Shown: positions 50,135 through 59,003, numbered from the stretch's first letter. The stretch is 64,000 bases of DNA from Oscillospiraceae bacterium (GCA_910575505.1 CAJTFK010000018.1:1-64000); one strand, 5' to 3'. The notes: generated by a model not told the origin, from the sequence alone. Numbers and translations: made by a program.

Positions 50135-50170
50135 GAAAAACAAGGGACTTTGGGGGATACCCCAAAGTCC
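50135..50170 (-). terminator. Terminator of folA
   Basis: Minus-strand stem GGACTTTGGGG / CCCCAAAGTCC, 11 bp with a 4-nt loop, running into CTTGTTTTTCCC. Confidence 0.85.
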
Positions 50171-50192
50171 GGGCGGCGAACGGCCAGTCAGC

Positions 50193-50693
50193 TCAGCCGT
50201 TCAGCCTTGTGTTGACGTATTCCAGGAAACGGAAGGTCAGGCCGTTTTCCTCCATGGGCTCGCCGGCGGAGACCAGGGTCCAGTTGGGCAGCTTATCCAG
50301 ATTGGGAAAGAAGGTGTCTGCGCCCTCGGCCTGGGCGTCCACCCGTGTGAGGACCACCCGGCGGCAGCGGTTCAGCAGAGCGGTGTAGACGCTGCCGCCG
50401 CCAATGACCCAGACGTTTTTGCCGTCCTCTCCCGCCAGGGCCACGGCCTCGTCCAGGCTGGCGGCAGTTTCCATGTGCTCCTGGGAAAGGCCGTCCTGGT
50501 GGGTGACGACGATGTTCCGCCGCCCCGGAAGGGGCCTGCCGCCGGGGAAGGAGTCCAGGGTCCGGCGGCCCAGAATGACGGTGCCGCCCATGGTGCGGTC
50601 CCGGAAATGGCGCATATCTGTGGGCAGGGAGAACAGCAGTTCCCCGTCCCGGCCAATGGCCCAGCGCCGGTCTGTGATTACAATTGCGTTCAT
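50193..50693 (-). CDS. folA: Dihydrofolate reductase
   Basis: Reduces dihydrofolate to tetrahydrofolate with NADPH. The 166-residue protein has AIVITDRRWAIGRDGELLFSLPTDMRHFRDRTMGGTVILGRRTLDSF (fragmentary quote; includes the substrate Asp26-equivalent in LPTDM), LPGRRNIVVTHQ and the cofactor strand VWVIGGGSVYTALL. ATG 50693 has GAGGTG six nt upstream. It follows thyA by 10 nt, forming the usual thymidylate cycle pair that regenerates the folate used by ThyA. Confidence 0.96.
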   Translation of the reverse strand: MNAIVITDRRWAIGRDGELLFSLPTDMRHFRDRTMGGTVILGRRTLDSFPGGRPLPGRRNIVVTHQDGLSQEHMETAASLDEAVALAGEDGKNVWVIGGGSVYTALLNRCRRVVLTRVDAQAEGADTFFPNLDKLPNWTLVSAGEPMEENGLTFRFLEYVNTRLNG

Positions 50694-50703
50694 TCAAAGC
50701 ACC

Positions 50704-51534
50704 TCATATGGCTACGGGGATTTTTTCGTCAAAGGGGGCGGGGGCGTAGCCTTCCATGCGGAAGCTGTCCGGGGTGAAGGCGTAAAAGTCCGTTACGCCG
50801 GGGTCCACGGAAAAGACGGGGGCCGGGGCGGGGGGGACCTCCAGCAGCCGCCGGACAATGGGGACATGCCGGTCGTAAATATGGGCGTCGGCAATAACAT
50901 GAACCAGCTCCCCGGGGACCAGACCGCTGGCCCGGGCGAACATGTGGACCAGGACGGCATACTGCGTCACGTTCCAGTTGTTGGCGGTGAGCATATCCTG
51001 ACTGCGCTGGTTCAAAATGGCGTTCAGGACGTTTCCGGAGACATTGAAGGTCATGGACCAGGCGCAGGGATATAGATTCATTTCGTGGAGGTCCTGAAAA
51101 TTATAGAGGCTGGTCAGGATGCGCCGGGAGGCGGGATTGTGCCGCAAATCATAGAGCACCCGGTCCACCTGGTCCATCTCCCCCTCGGGATACCGGTGCT
51201 TGACGCCCAGCTGATAGCCGTAGGCCTTGCCGATGGAGCCGTCCTCGCCGGCCCACTGATCCCAGATGCGGGCCTCCAGATCATGGATGTTGCTGGACTT
51301 CTTCTGCCAGATCCACAGCAGCTCCTTTACCGCTGTTTTCCAGTAGGTCCGGCGGATGGTCAGAATGGGGAATTCCGCACTGAGATCATAGCGGTTGACA
51401 ATGCCGAATTTCTTAACGGTGTGGGCGGGCGCTCCGTCCTCCCACCTGGGGCGGACGTCCTGTCCGGTGTCCCAGACGCCGCTGTCCAGGATGTCCCGGC
51501 AGTTCCGGATAAAGAGCTGGTCGGCTTGGCTCAT
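50704..51534 (-). CDS. thyA: Thymidylate synthase (divergent ThyA)
   Basis: Methylates dUMP to dTMP. Start ATG 51534 (AGGAGG seven nt upstream) gives 276 residues, normal length. Family motifs: TIRRTYWKTAVKELLWIWQ, ASRRILTSLYN (phosphate Arg), the nucleophile Cys about residue 157 in LYPCAWSM, NQRSQDM, NWNVTQYAVLVHM and ADAHIYDRHV. The usual PCH active-site motif reads PCA and RSxDxxLGxPFN reads RSQDMLTANNWNV, the divergent branch known from some Firmicutes and phage enzymes. Operonic with folA; a promoter lies about 185 nt upstream, divergent from the AraC gene. Confidence 0.93.
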   Translation of the reverse strand: MSQADQLFIRNCRDILDSGVWDTGQDVRPRWEDGAPAHTVKKFGIVNRYDLSAEFPILTIRRTYWKTAVKELLWIWQKKSSNIHDLEARIWDQWAGEDGSIGKAYGYQLGVKHRYPEGEMDQVDRVLYDLRHNPASRRILTSLYNFQDLHEMNLYPCAWSMTFNVSGNVLNAILNQRSQDMLTANNWNVTQYAVLVHMFARASGLVPGELVHVIADAHIYDRHVPIVRRLLEVPPAPAPVFSVDPGVTDFYAFTPDSFRMEGYAPAPFDEKIPVAI

Positions 51535-51718
51535 GGCAAAACCTCCTGTCGTTTCTGATGGCCTGTTTACATAAGAAAGGTGCAGGCGCTCCAGCTGATT
51601 TTTGCCGGAAGCAGGGCAGAATTTACAGAAGCGCCGCGCCTCAGACATGGGAGCGCGGCCAGCGGCGGAACCGGCCGGAAAGATATTTGCTTCATCTTAT
51701 GTTTACAGAGCCCCATAT

Positions 51719-51747
51719 ACTATAGCAAATTTCAAAGCAGGTGTGAA
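51719..51747 (-). promoter_or_regulatory. Promoter for thyA-folA
   Basis: Minus-strand TTCACA (51747-51742), 17-nt spacer, TATAGT (51724-51719). It leaves about 185 nt of leader with a GCGCCGCGC/GCGCGGC-type hairpin before thyA. Confidence 0.55.
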
Positions 51748-51846
51748 GCACCATTTTGAAGGGATTTTCAGAAGAAATTCCGCGGGTTTTTGCCGCTTTC
51801 TCCAAAGAAGTGCCAAAACTTTTCTCAGGTTTGTTGGAAATATCGG

Positions 51847-51875
51847 TTGTGAAAAGGCGAAAGGTGCGGTATAGT
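51847..51875 (+). promoter_or_regulatory. Promoter for araC-type gene
   Basis: TTGTGA (51847-51852), 17-nt spacer, TATAGT (51870-51875), about 80 nt before ATG 51957. Together with 51719-51747 it explains the 423-nt divergent region. Confidence 0.6.
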
Positions 51876-51956
51876 CAACCAAGCCGGACAGATGGCCGGA
51901 GGGTGCCGCCGGGCCCCTGTCCGTCCGCGTCCAAACGAAAAAGGAGGGGCGGCGTT

Positions 51957-52790
51957 ATGACCGAGGCCGGCAAGCGGGGATATCTGAAGGAGGATTTCCG
52001 TCTGTTTCACCTGAAGGACAGCCGCGCCCAGAAGGTGGATTATCATTACCACGAGTTCGACAAGCTGATTCTGCTTCTGGGGGGAAAGACGGCCTATCTG
52101 GTAGAGGGCGTCACCTATTTTCTCCAGCCCTGGGACATTCTGCTGGTGCAGCATAATTTGATTCACCGGCCCGTCATTGACCCCTCCGAGCCCTATGAGC
52201 GGGTGGTGATTTGGCTGGGACGGGACTGGATGGCTGCCCGCAGCGACCCCGGCGAGGCCCTGGACACCTGCTTTGACGCCACCCGCCGCCGGGGCTTTCA
52301 CCTGCTGCGGACGGAGGGAGAACAGCGCCTTCAGTACATGCGGACCCTCCAGCGGCTGGAGGAGGCCCTGCACTCCACGGAGTTCGGCGCCGTCCGGCTG
52401 GCGGACAGTCTCTGCCAGCAGCTTTTGATTGAGGTAAACAGGGATGTGCTCCGGGACCCCAAGGTGGAGCCGGACTGCTGCCGGGTGGACCCCAAGGTGG
52501 AGGAGATTCTGCGCTACATCGCCGCCCATCTGGAGGAAAATCTGACGGTGGAGGCCCTGGCGGGCCGGTTTTATCTCAGCCGCTACTACCTGATGCACCG
52601 TTTTAAGGACGTCACAGGCTACACCGTCCATCAATATATCAGTCAGAAGCGGCTGCTGCGGGCGGGGGAGCTGATTCGCTCCGGCACGCCGGTGATGAAG
52701 GCGGCGGAACAGGTGGGGTTTTCCGAGTACTCCACATTCCTCCGGGCCTTCCGGAACACCTTCCACATGAACCCCCGGGACTTCCGCTGA
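51957..52790 (+). CDS. AraC-family transcriptional regulator
   Basis: A 277-residue regulator: N-terminal cupin ligand domain (YHYHEFDKLILLLGG, LQPWDILLVQHNLIHRP) and a C-terminal double helix-turn-helix (LTVEALAGRFYLSRYYLMHRFKDVTGYTVHQYISQKRL, then AAEQVGFSEYSTFLRAFRNTFHMNPRDFR; fragments). ATG 51957 has AGGAGG about ten nt upstream. It lies directly before a MATE pump gene, a common regulator-pump pairing; its 3' end and the MATE 5' end are tandemly duplicated (52776-52949). Effector unknown. Confidence 0.9.
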   Translation: MTEAGKRGYLKEDFRLFHLKDSRAQKVDYHYHEFDKLILLLGGKTAYLVEGVTYFLQPWDILLVQHNLIHRPVIDPSEPYERVVIWLGRDWMAARSDPGEALDTCFDATRRRGFHLLRTEGEQRLQYMRTLQRLEEALHSTEFGAVRLADSLCQQLLIEVNRDVLRDPKVEPDCCRVDPKVEEILRYIAAHLEENLTVEALAGRFYLSRYYLMHRFKDVTGYTVHQYISQKRLLRAGELIRSGTPVMKAAEQVGFSEYSTFLRAFRNTFHMNPRDFR

Positions 52791-52949
52791 CATATTTTTT
52801 GCTGCTTCCGCGCCGCTGTTTCGAGGAGATACAGGAGAGATATGGAGCTCAGACCGATATGCCGGGAGTTCCGCTGACATGATTTTCGCGGCTTCCGTGC
52901 CGCTATTTCGAGTAGATACAGGAGAGACATTTATGGAGCTCAAACCGAT
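52776..52949 (+). repeat. Tandem duplication of the araC-MATE junction (about 87 bp x 2)
   Basis: Two diverged tandem units, 52776-52862 and 52863-52949, share CCGGGA-TTCCGCTGACAT, GGCTTCCG-GCCGCT-TTTCGAG-AGATACAGGAGAGA and ATGGAGCTCA-ACCGATA. Each holds an araC-type stop and a MATE-type start. The first unit's ATG (52842) opens an 11-codon ORF, MELRPICREFR, ending at 52877: its first half copies the pump's N-terminus (MELKPI) and its end copies the regulator's C-terminus (RDFR). Confidence 0.8.
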
Positions 52950-54282
52950 ACAAGTGGAATTCAGCAACCGGGACCTGCGCCGGCTCATTGTTCCTCTGGT
53001 GATTGAACAGCTGCTGGCCATCACCGTGGGTCTCTGCGACTCTGTGATGGTTTCCCAGGTGGGAGAGGCGGCGATTTCCGCCGTGTCTCTGGTGGACACG
53101 GTAAACGTGCTGCTGGTGAACGCCTTTTCGGCCCTGGCCACCGGCGGCGCCATCATTGCCGGGCAGTATCTGGGCCGGCAGGAGCGGGAAAAGGCCGGCC
53201 ACTCCGGGACGCAGCTGCTGCTGTTCATGGGAGAGATGTCCCTGCTCATCATGGTTTTGTTCTACCTGGGAAAGGGCTTTGTGCTGAATGTGGTCTTCGG
53301 ACAGGTGGAGGCGGACGTGGCGGCCTACGCCAATACCTACTACATGATTGTGGAGGCGTCTACGCCGTTCCTGGCCCTCTACAGCGCGGGAGCGGCGCTG
53401 TTCCGGGTGATGGGCAACTCCAGGATCTCCATGTGGGTTTCCCTGATGATGAACCTCATCAACGTGACGGGCAATGCCCTGCTGATTTTCGGCCTGGGTC
53501 TGGGCGTGGAGGGCGTGGCCATTCCCACGCTGGTGTCCCGTGCCTTCGCGGCGGCGGCCATGGTGATGCTGCTGCGCCGTCCGGAGCTTCCCTTGCAGGT
53601 GGAGCGGTTCACGCTCCGGCATGACCGGCAGGTGGTGCGGAATATTCTGCGCTTCGGCGTGACCAACGGGTTGGAGAGCAGCATGTTCCAGCTGGGGAAA
53701 ATTCTGCTGCTGTCTACGGTGTCGGTTCTGGGCACCGCCTCCGTGGCGGCCAACGCCATCGGCAACACCATGGCAACCTTCCAGTGTGTGGCGGGAAATG
53801 CCATGGGGCTGGGCATTGTGACGGTGGTCTCCCGGTGCATGGGGGCCGGCAGCTGTGAGCTGGCCCGGTTCTACACCAAAAAGCTGCTGAAGCTCACCTA
53901 TTTCTTCATGTTTCTCTGCATCCTGACGGTTTACCTGTTTCTGCCTCTGGTGCTGCGGCTCTACAGTGTTTCCGCCGAGGCGGAGGGCTATGCCTGTCAG
54001 ATCATCTGGCTTCACGGCTTCTTCGGGATGCTGGTCTGGCCCCTGTCCTTCACCCTGCCCCAGGCCCTTCGGGCCGCCGGAGACACCCGGTTTACCATGG
54101 CGGTCTCCACCGTTTCCATGTGGACCATGCGGGTGGGGTTTGGAATCCTGCTGGGCCGGTATCTGGGCTTTGGCGTGGTGGGCATCTGGATGGCCATGTT
54201 CGCGGACTGGTTCCTGCGGATTGCCCTTTTCGTCCCCCGGTTCATGGGCCATCGCTGGGAGAGCATGGGCCTGACGGAGTGA
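52933..54282 (+). CDS. MATE-family multidrug/metabolite efflux pump
   Basis: A 449-residue membrane protein with 12 helices in two six-helix halves, each starting with a MATE-type motif (LIVPLVIEQLLAITVGLCDSVMVSQVGEAAISAVSLVD; later FGVTNGLESSMFQLGKILLLSTVSVLG; fragments). Uses Na+ or H+ to export cationic compounds; substrate unknown. Start ATG 52933 has AGGAG eight nt upstream; a longer frame begins inside the duplication and lacks a good site. Downstream of the AraC-type regulator, which may control it. Confidence 0.92.
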   Translation: MELKPIQVEFSNRDLRRLIVPLVIEQLLAITVGLCDSVMVSQVGEAAISAVSLVDTVNVLLVNAFSALATGGAIIAGQYLGRQEREKAGHSGTQLLLFMGEMSLLIMVLFYLGKGFVLNVVFGQVEADVAAYANTYYMIVEASTPFLALYSAGAALFRVMGNSRISMWVSLMMNLINVTGNALLIFGLGLGVEGVAIPTLVSRAFAAAAMVMLLRRPELPLQVERFTLRHDRQVVRNILRFGVTNGLESSMFQLGKILLLSTVSVLGTASVAANAIGNTMATFQCVAGNAMGLGIVTVVSRCMGAGSCELARFYTKKLLKLTYFFMFLCILTVYLFLPLVLRLYSVSAEAEGYACQIIWLHGFFGMLVWPLSFTLPQALRAAGDTRFTMAVSTVSMWTMRVGFGILLGRYLGFGVVGIWMAMFADWFLRIALFVPRFMGHRWESMGLTE

Positions 54283-54401
54283 GGGAGGGCCTCCCCGGGG
54301 GCGGACGGGACAGAAGGGCAGGATTCGGCACAGCGTCTGCCGGGCAAAGAACGTCCCCCTCTCAAAAACAGGATAAAGCATCCTGAGAACCGGCATAAAA
54401 G

Positions 54402-54437
54402 AGGCAGAAGTCCCTCCGGGGACTTCTGCCTGAAGCT
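54402..54437 (+). terminator. Terminator of MATE gene
   Basis: A 13-bp perfect stem AGGCAGAAGTCCC / GGGACTTCTGCCT with a TCCG loop, then GAAGCTTTT. Confidence 0.7.
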
Positions 54438-54486
54438 TTTGCGGTTGAAGTGGGAACCATCCATTTCCGGAACGGACCAGCGGTTT

Positions 54487-54522
54487 GGGTCCCGCCTCCC
54501 GGGCAGTCAGGAGGCGGGACCC
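54487..54522. terminator. GC-rich hairpin after the dehydrogenase gene
   Basis: A 13-bp perfect stem GGGTCCCGCCTCC / GGAGGCGGGACCC with a 10-nt loop; no T-tract on the minus side, so termination strength is uncertain. Confidence 0.55.
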
Positions 54523-54547
54523 CGTACAGACGCCGGAGCGTCCGCCC

Positions 54548-55516
54548 TCAGTAGCCGCGCCGGCGGTCCACCAGCTGTGCCAGGGGCCGTCCGGCGGCGT
54601 AATTCCGAAGGTCGGTGCAGAACATATCCACATTCACGTCACAGGTGTAGCCCAGGGTCATGTTTCCGGAGATGTGGGGGGTGAGAATCAGGTTTTTCGC
54701 GGTCCACAGGGGATGGTCCGGAGGCAGGGGCTCCGGCTCCATCACATCCAGGGCCGCGCCGCCCAGACGGCCGCTGTTCAGCGCCTCCACCAGAGCCTCC
54801 TGGTCAATGGCGCTGCCCCGGCCCACGTTGACGACAAAGGCCTCCTGGGGCAGCAGGGCGATGCGCTCCCGGTTCAGAATATGGCGGCTCTCCGCCGTGC
54901 CGGGAAGGGCCATGATGAGGTTCCGGCTCCGGGGCAGCACCTCATCCAGTTGGGAGATGGGCAGCACCTGGTCAAAGCCTTCCCGGGCGCGGCCGCTGCG
55001 GCTCAGGCCGGTGATCCGGGAGGCTCCCATGCCGCGGAGCCGTTCCGCCACATTCACGCCGATGTTGCCCGTGCCCAGAATGGTGAAATCGGAGTCCCGG
55101 ATGGAGCGGATGGACAGCTGGTTGTCCCAGCGCCTGGCCCGGACGATTTCCTCGTATTCCGGCATCCGGCGGAAGAGCATCAGCAGCACCATGACCACGT
55201 GCTCGGAAATCGTGACGCCGTAGCCGTTGGAGTTGGTGAGAAGACACTCCGGATTGGCGAACAGGGCGGGGTTTTGGCAGTAGGGCTCGACGCCGGCGTA
55301 AGAGCAGCAATACCATTTCAGCGCGGCGGGGGCGGACTGGAGCAGCTCCGGACTGTGGGCATAGAGGATTTCGCAGTCCTGCAGACAGGTCCTGGCCTCC
55401 TCAAACTGGTCCGGAGTGAAAAAGTGGGGAACGAAGCCAGTTTCGGCGGCGGTTTTCTCGATCTGCGCCCGGTGGGCGTCGGTCAGGAATTCCAGGCAGA
55501 TACAGATTTGTTTCAT
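54548..55516 (-). CDS. D-2-hydroxyacid dehydrogenase
   Basis: A 322-residue NAD(P)-dependent dehydrogenase: Rossmann motif LGTGNIGVNVAERLRGMGA, catalytic Arg in NVGRGSAIDQ, Glu in DVMEPEPLP and His in LTPHISGNMT, with the substrate loop SNGYGVTISEHVVMVLL. Acts on a small 2-keto or D-2-hydroxy acid (lactate, glycerate or an amino-acid derivative); the closest relatives cannot be told. ATG 55516 has AGGAGG seven nt upstream. It follows the FAD oxidoreductase gene by 45 nt on the same strand. Confidence 0.88.
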   Translation of the reverse strand: MKQICICLEFLTDAHRAQIEKTAAETGFVPHFFTPDQFEEARTCLQDCEILYAHSPELLQSAPAALKWYCCSYAGVEPYCQNPALFANPECLLTNSNGYGVTISEHVVMVLLMLFRRMPEYEEIVRARRWDNQLSIRSIRDSDFTILGTGNIGVNVAERLRGMGASRITGLSRSGRAREGFDQVLPISQLDEVLPRSRNLIMALPGTAESRHILNRERIALLPQEAFVVNVGRGSAIDQEALVEALNSGRLGGAALDVMEPEPLPPDHPLWTAKNLILTPHISGNMTLGYTCDVNVDMFCTDLRNYAAGRPLAQLVDRRRGY

Positions 55517-55561
55517 GGCAAGCCTCCTGTATGAATAGGTAGAAGGTGAAAAGGGGCACTG

Positions 55562-57169
55562 TCAGGGCAAAGATTCACAGCCCGATGAAAGAAGCAGCTC
55601 GGCACAGCGCATCCCGTCGGCAGCGGCGGAGAGGATGCCCCCGGCATACCCCGCCCCCTCGCCGCAGGGATACAGGCCCCGGATGTTGGCCTGACCGTCC
55701 TCTCCTCTGGGGATGCGGACAGGGGAGGAGCTGCGGCTCTCCACGGCGGTAAGGACGGCGTCGGGGTGGTCATAGCCCCGGAGCTTCCGGCCCAGGACGG
55801 GCAGGGCCCCCGCCAGGGCTTCCGCAACAAAGGGGGGCAGGCAGTCCCACAGATTGGTCCAGACCACGCCGGGACGGTAGCTGGGCCGGACCTTCCCCGG
55901 ACCGGCGGAGGGCCGTTTCAGCAGAAAGTCCTCTACCCTCTGGGCGGGGGCCCGATAGCCGCCGCCGGCCAGGGAGTAGGCATCCGCCTCCAGCTTCCGT
56001 TGGAAGGCCACCCCCGCCAGAGGGTTTTCCGGTCCGCCGCCGAAGTCCTCGGGATGGACACCCACCAGGAGCCCGCCGTTGATGTTCTCCAGATCCCGGG
56101 CATAGGCGCTCATGCCGTTGGTCACCACCTGCCCCTCCTCGGAGGCGGCGGCCACCACCTGCCCGCCGGGGCAGACGCAGAAGGAGAACACCCCCCGTCC
56201 GCTGGGGAGATGACAGGAGAGTTTATAAGAGGAGGCAGGCAGACCCGGATGCCCGGCATACTGCCGGTACTGGGCGGCGTCGCAGTCCGCCTGGCGGTGC
56301 TCAATGCGGACCCCCACGGCAAAGGGCTTGGCCTCCATGGCCACGCCCCGGCGGAGGAGCATCTCAAAGGTGTCCCGGGCCGAGTGGCCGGGGCAGAGAA
56401 TCAGGTGATTGCAGGGCAGGGTATAGGGCCCCTCCGGACCTTCGGCGGCAATTCCGGTCAGCGCGCCGTTTTCGATCCGCAGGTCCGTCAAACGGGACTC
56501 AAAGCGGATGGACGCGCCCAGGGACAGCAACTTGCGGCGCAGGTTTTGCAGGGTGGAGTAGAGATAATCCGTGCCGATGTGGGGCTTGGCGTCAATCAGG
56601 ATATCCGGCGGCGCACCGCACTGGACGAACTGCTCCAGAATGAAGCGGTGCCTGGGGTCTTTGGTGCCGGTGTTCAGTTTGCCGTCGGAAAAGGCCCCAG
56701 CCCCGCCTTCGCCGAATTGGACATTGCTGGAGAGGTCCAGTTCTCCCGTGGACCAGAAGCGCTCCACGTCCGCCCTGCGGGCCTCCACAGGCCGGCCCCG
56801 CTCCAGCAGAAGGGGCCTCTGGCCCGCCTGGGCCAGCACCAGCGCAGCAAACAGCCCCGCCGGTCCCGCCCCCGTTACGATGGGGGGAATCTCCGGCGGC
56901 GGCATGGGAGCGGGCAGGCGGAAGGCCGGGCCCGGCTCCCAGCGGCTGACCCTTTTGCCGCGGCAGCGCCGGAGAATTTCCCGCTCCTGTTCCGCCTCCG
57001 CCGCGACGGTGAAAATCCATGTCACGTCTTCCCGGGCGTCGATGCTGCGGCGCAGGATTTTCAGGTTCCGAAGGCGCTCCGGAGGGACCCGCAGGACTCT
57101 GGCCGCCGCTGCCCGCAGGGCAGCCTCGTCCCCGCCGGGGGAGAGCCGGATGTTTTCAATGCGCAGCAT
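55562..57169 (-). CDS. FAD-dependent oxidoreductase (NAD(P)/FAD, YhiN/dehydrogenase-like)
   Basis: A 535-residue flavoprotein: an N-terminal alpha/beta region (1-90), the dinucleotide loop IVTGAGPAGLFAALVLAQAG (about 97-116), the GGAGAFSDGKLNTG segment, and a C-terminal ATG-like FAD loop GLYPCGEGAGYAGGILSAAADG. This layout is shared by clostridial FAD-dependent dehydrogenases of uncertain substrate (fatty-acid or amino-acid related). Start ATG 57169 has AGGAGG seven nt upstream. A fair promoter precedes it. Probably co-transcribed with the hydroxyacid dehydrogenase. Confidence 0.8.
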   Translation of the reverse strand: MLRIENIRLSPGGDEAALRAAAARVLRVPPERLRNLKILRRSIDAREDVTWIFTVAAEAEQEREILRRCRGKRVSRWEPGPAFRLPAPMPPPEIPPIVTGAGPAGLFAALVLAQAGQRPLLLERGRPVEARRADVERFWSTGELDLSSNVQFGEGGAGAFSDGKLNTGTKDPRHRFILEQFVQCGAPPDILIDAKPHIGTDYLYSTLQNLRRKLLSLGASIRFESRLTDLRIENGALTGIAAEGPEGPYTLPCNHLILCPGHSARDTFEMLLRRGVAMEAKPFAVGVRIEHRQADCDAAQYRQYAGHPGLPASSYKLSCHLPSGRGVFSFCVCPGGQVVAAASEEGQVVTNGMSAYARDLENINGGLLVGVHPEDFGGGPENPLAGVAFQRKLEADAYSLAGGGYRAPAQRVEDFLLKRPSAGPGKVRPSYRPGVVWTNLWDCLPPFVAEALAGALPVLGRKLRGYDHPDAVLTAVESRSSSPVRIPRGEDGQANIRGLYPCGEGAGYAGGILSAAADGMRCAELLLSSGCESLP

Positions 57170-57210
57170 GGGCAGGCCTCCTTTCACCGGATTTGCCGGT
57201 GGATGAACTC

Positions 57211-57239
57211 ATTCTACCACAGATTTCCGTCTGAGGGAA
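57211..57239 (-). promoter_or_regulatory. Probable promoter of the FAD oxidoreductase gene
   Basis: Minus-strand TTCCCT (57239-57234), 17-nt spacer, TAGAAT (57216-57211); good -10, weak -35. Confidence 0.5.
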
Positions 57240-57626
57240 GCCTTTTAAATAAAGAGAGCGTATATCAGGCGGAGGGGCGGGCCTCCGGGCCCGCCCGCTC
57301 TCCCGACTGTGCCGGGCTTCCGGCAGATGGACCGGAACAGAGGCCGGGCCGCCGGAGAAGGTCTCCGCAAAACACCCTCCAAAGGGATATGCACCACAAA
57401 AAAGACGCCTGAACGGAGGAAAACGGGGGAGATAAAATGCGTTCAAAATTCCTTAAAAAAGCTTTCAGGCCTTTTTAAGCTCCGGGACCTATACTGAGCC
57501 CAGCGATTCAGGACAGGGAAAATTCAGGAATCAGACAAACCCGGTTCACACTTTCGACAAAATCCTTTGTTATCTTATCTTCTAAGAAATGAAAAAACGG
57601 GATACATAATAAGGAGGAAGATCACG
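57240..57626. other. 387-nt spacer upstream of htrA
   Basis: Contains a strong GGGCGGGCCT/GGGCCCGCCC hairpin (about 57275-57300) and a TTAAAAAAGC/GCCTTTTTAA hairpin near 57450-57480. A weak promoter for htrA may be TCGACA-16-TATCTT near 57561-57592. No gene is seen. Confidence 0.4.
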
Positions 57627-59003
57627 ATGTATAATGACGAGAAAAATCTGTATGACTATACCTACCGCAAGGACGGCAGCGAGCTCCCCCATCAGCGGGA
57701 GTACGTGGGCCCCGCCGGCGGACAGTCCGGCCCCCAGGGGCCCGTTCAGGAGATGAAGCCTGTGAAAAAGAATCGAATCGGTTTGAAGGTTACCGCCCTG
57801 GCCCTGAGCTGCGCGCTGCTTGGCGGTGCGGCAGGCGGCGGAGCCGTGTGGGCCGCCACCCGCGGCAGCGGGAACGAGAGCGAAATCAATGTTTCCAGCC
57901 GTCCCGTTACGCAGGTTGCGCTCCACAATGTGGACGGGAAAACCCAGATGAGCGACGCGGAGGTCTATGCCGCCAATGTCAACAGCGTGGTGTCCATTCG
58001 GACCTCCGCCACCGCCGGTTATAACTTCTTCGGCCAGCCGGTGCAGTCCGCCTCCGCCGGGTCCGGCTTTGTGCTGAGCAAGGACGGCTATATCCTTACC
58101 AATTATCACGTGGTCAAAAACGCGGAAACCGTGACGGTCACCATGTACAATGGAGACGAATACAACGCCACCTATATCGGAGGAGAGGAAGACTATGACA
58201 TCGCCGTTATCAAGGTGGAGGCCTCCGACCTTCAGCCGGTCACCCTGGGAGACAGCGCCACGCTGAACGTGGGCGACCACGTCCTGGCCATCGGCAATCC
58301 CCTGGGCGAGCTGACCTTCTCCATGAGCGGCGGCATGGTCTCCTGCGTGGACCGGGCCATCAATGTGGATGGGACGCCCTTCAATATGATCCAGACCGAC
58401 GCGTCCATCAATCCCGGCAACTCCGGCGGCCCCCTGTTCAACCAGTATGGCGAGGTAGTGGGCATCGTCTCCGCCAAGTATTCGCAGTCTTCCAGCGGCA
58501 CCACAGTGGAGGGCCTGGGCTTTGCCATCCCCATCAACGATGTGTTCTCCATGGTCAAGGACATCATGACCAACGGATATGTCAGCAACCGGCCCTATCT
58601 GGGCATCACGCCTCAGACGCTGACGGAAGGCACGGCGGCCCAGTTCCACTATGACGTCACAGCCGGGGTCTTCATCAACTACGTGGAGCCCGACAGCGCC
58701 GCCGACAAGGCGGGCCTGAAAATGGGCGACGTCATCACCAAAGTGGACGGCACGGAGATCAAGACGGTGGAGGACCTGAATCTGGCGAAAAAGAAGTATT
58801 CCGCCGGAGATACCGCCACCCTGGAAGTCTACCGGCCTGACGGAACCGTCACGGTGGAAATCACCTGGGGCGCGGCGCCCCAGGTGGAGCAGGCCCAGGA
58901 GCCCCAACAGAGCCAGCAGAACCAGCAAAACAACGGGAACTATTACGGCGGAGGAAATGGCAGCTACGACCCCTTTGACATGTTCCGCTACTTCTTCGGC
59001 TGA
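57627..59003 (+). CDS. htrA: HtrA/DegP-type membrane serine protease
   Basis: A 458-residue quality-control protease: cytoplasmic N-terminus (1-51), one membrane helix (52-77), trypsin-like domain with triad His161 (NYHVV), Asp191 (YDIAV) and Ser266 (GNSGGPL), one PDZ domain (about 340-425, PDSAADKAGLKMGDVITKVDG) and a Gln/Asn/Gly-rich C-terminal tail (QSQQNQQNNGNYYGGGNGSY). ATG 57627 follows AAGGAGG by eight nt; the longer upstream frame lacks a ribosome site. Degrades or refolds damaged proteins outside the membrane. A typical terminator follows. Confidence 0.93.
   Translation: MYNDEKNLYDYTYRKDGSELPHQREYVGPAGGQSGPQGPVQEMKPVKKNRIGLKVTALALSCALLGGAAGGGAVWAATRGSGNESEINVSSRPVTQVALHNVDGKTQMSDAEVYAANVNSVVSIRTSATAGYNFFGQPVQSASAGSGFVLSKDGYILTNYHVVKNAETVTVTMYNGDEYNATYIGGEEDYDIAVIKVEASDLQPVTLGDSATLNVGDHVLAIGNPLGELTFSMSGGMVSCVDRAINVDGTPFNMIQTDASINPGNSGGPLFNQYGEVVGIVSAKYSQSSSGTTVEGLGFAIPINDVFSMVKDIMTNGYVSNRPYLGITPQTLTEGTAAQFHYDVTAGVFINYVEPDSAADKAGLKMGDVITKVDGTEIKTVEDLNLAKKKYSAGDTATLEVYRPDGTVTVEITWGAAPQVEQAQEPQQSQQNQQNNGNYYGGGNGSYDPFDMFRYFFG

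Noticed and set aside
52903-54633. Long minus-strand frame opposite the MATE gene
   Set aside because: His/Gln/Gly-rich antisense translation without features; the MATE gene explains the DNA.
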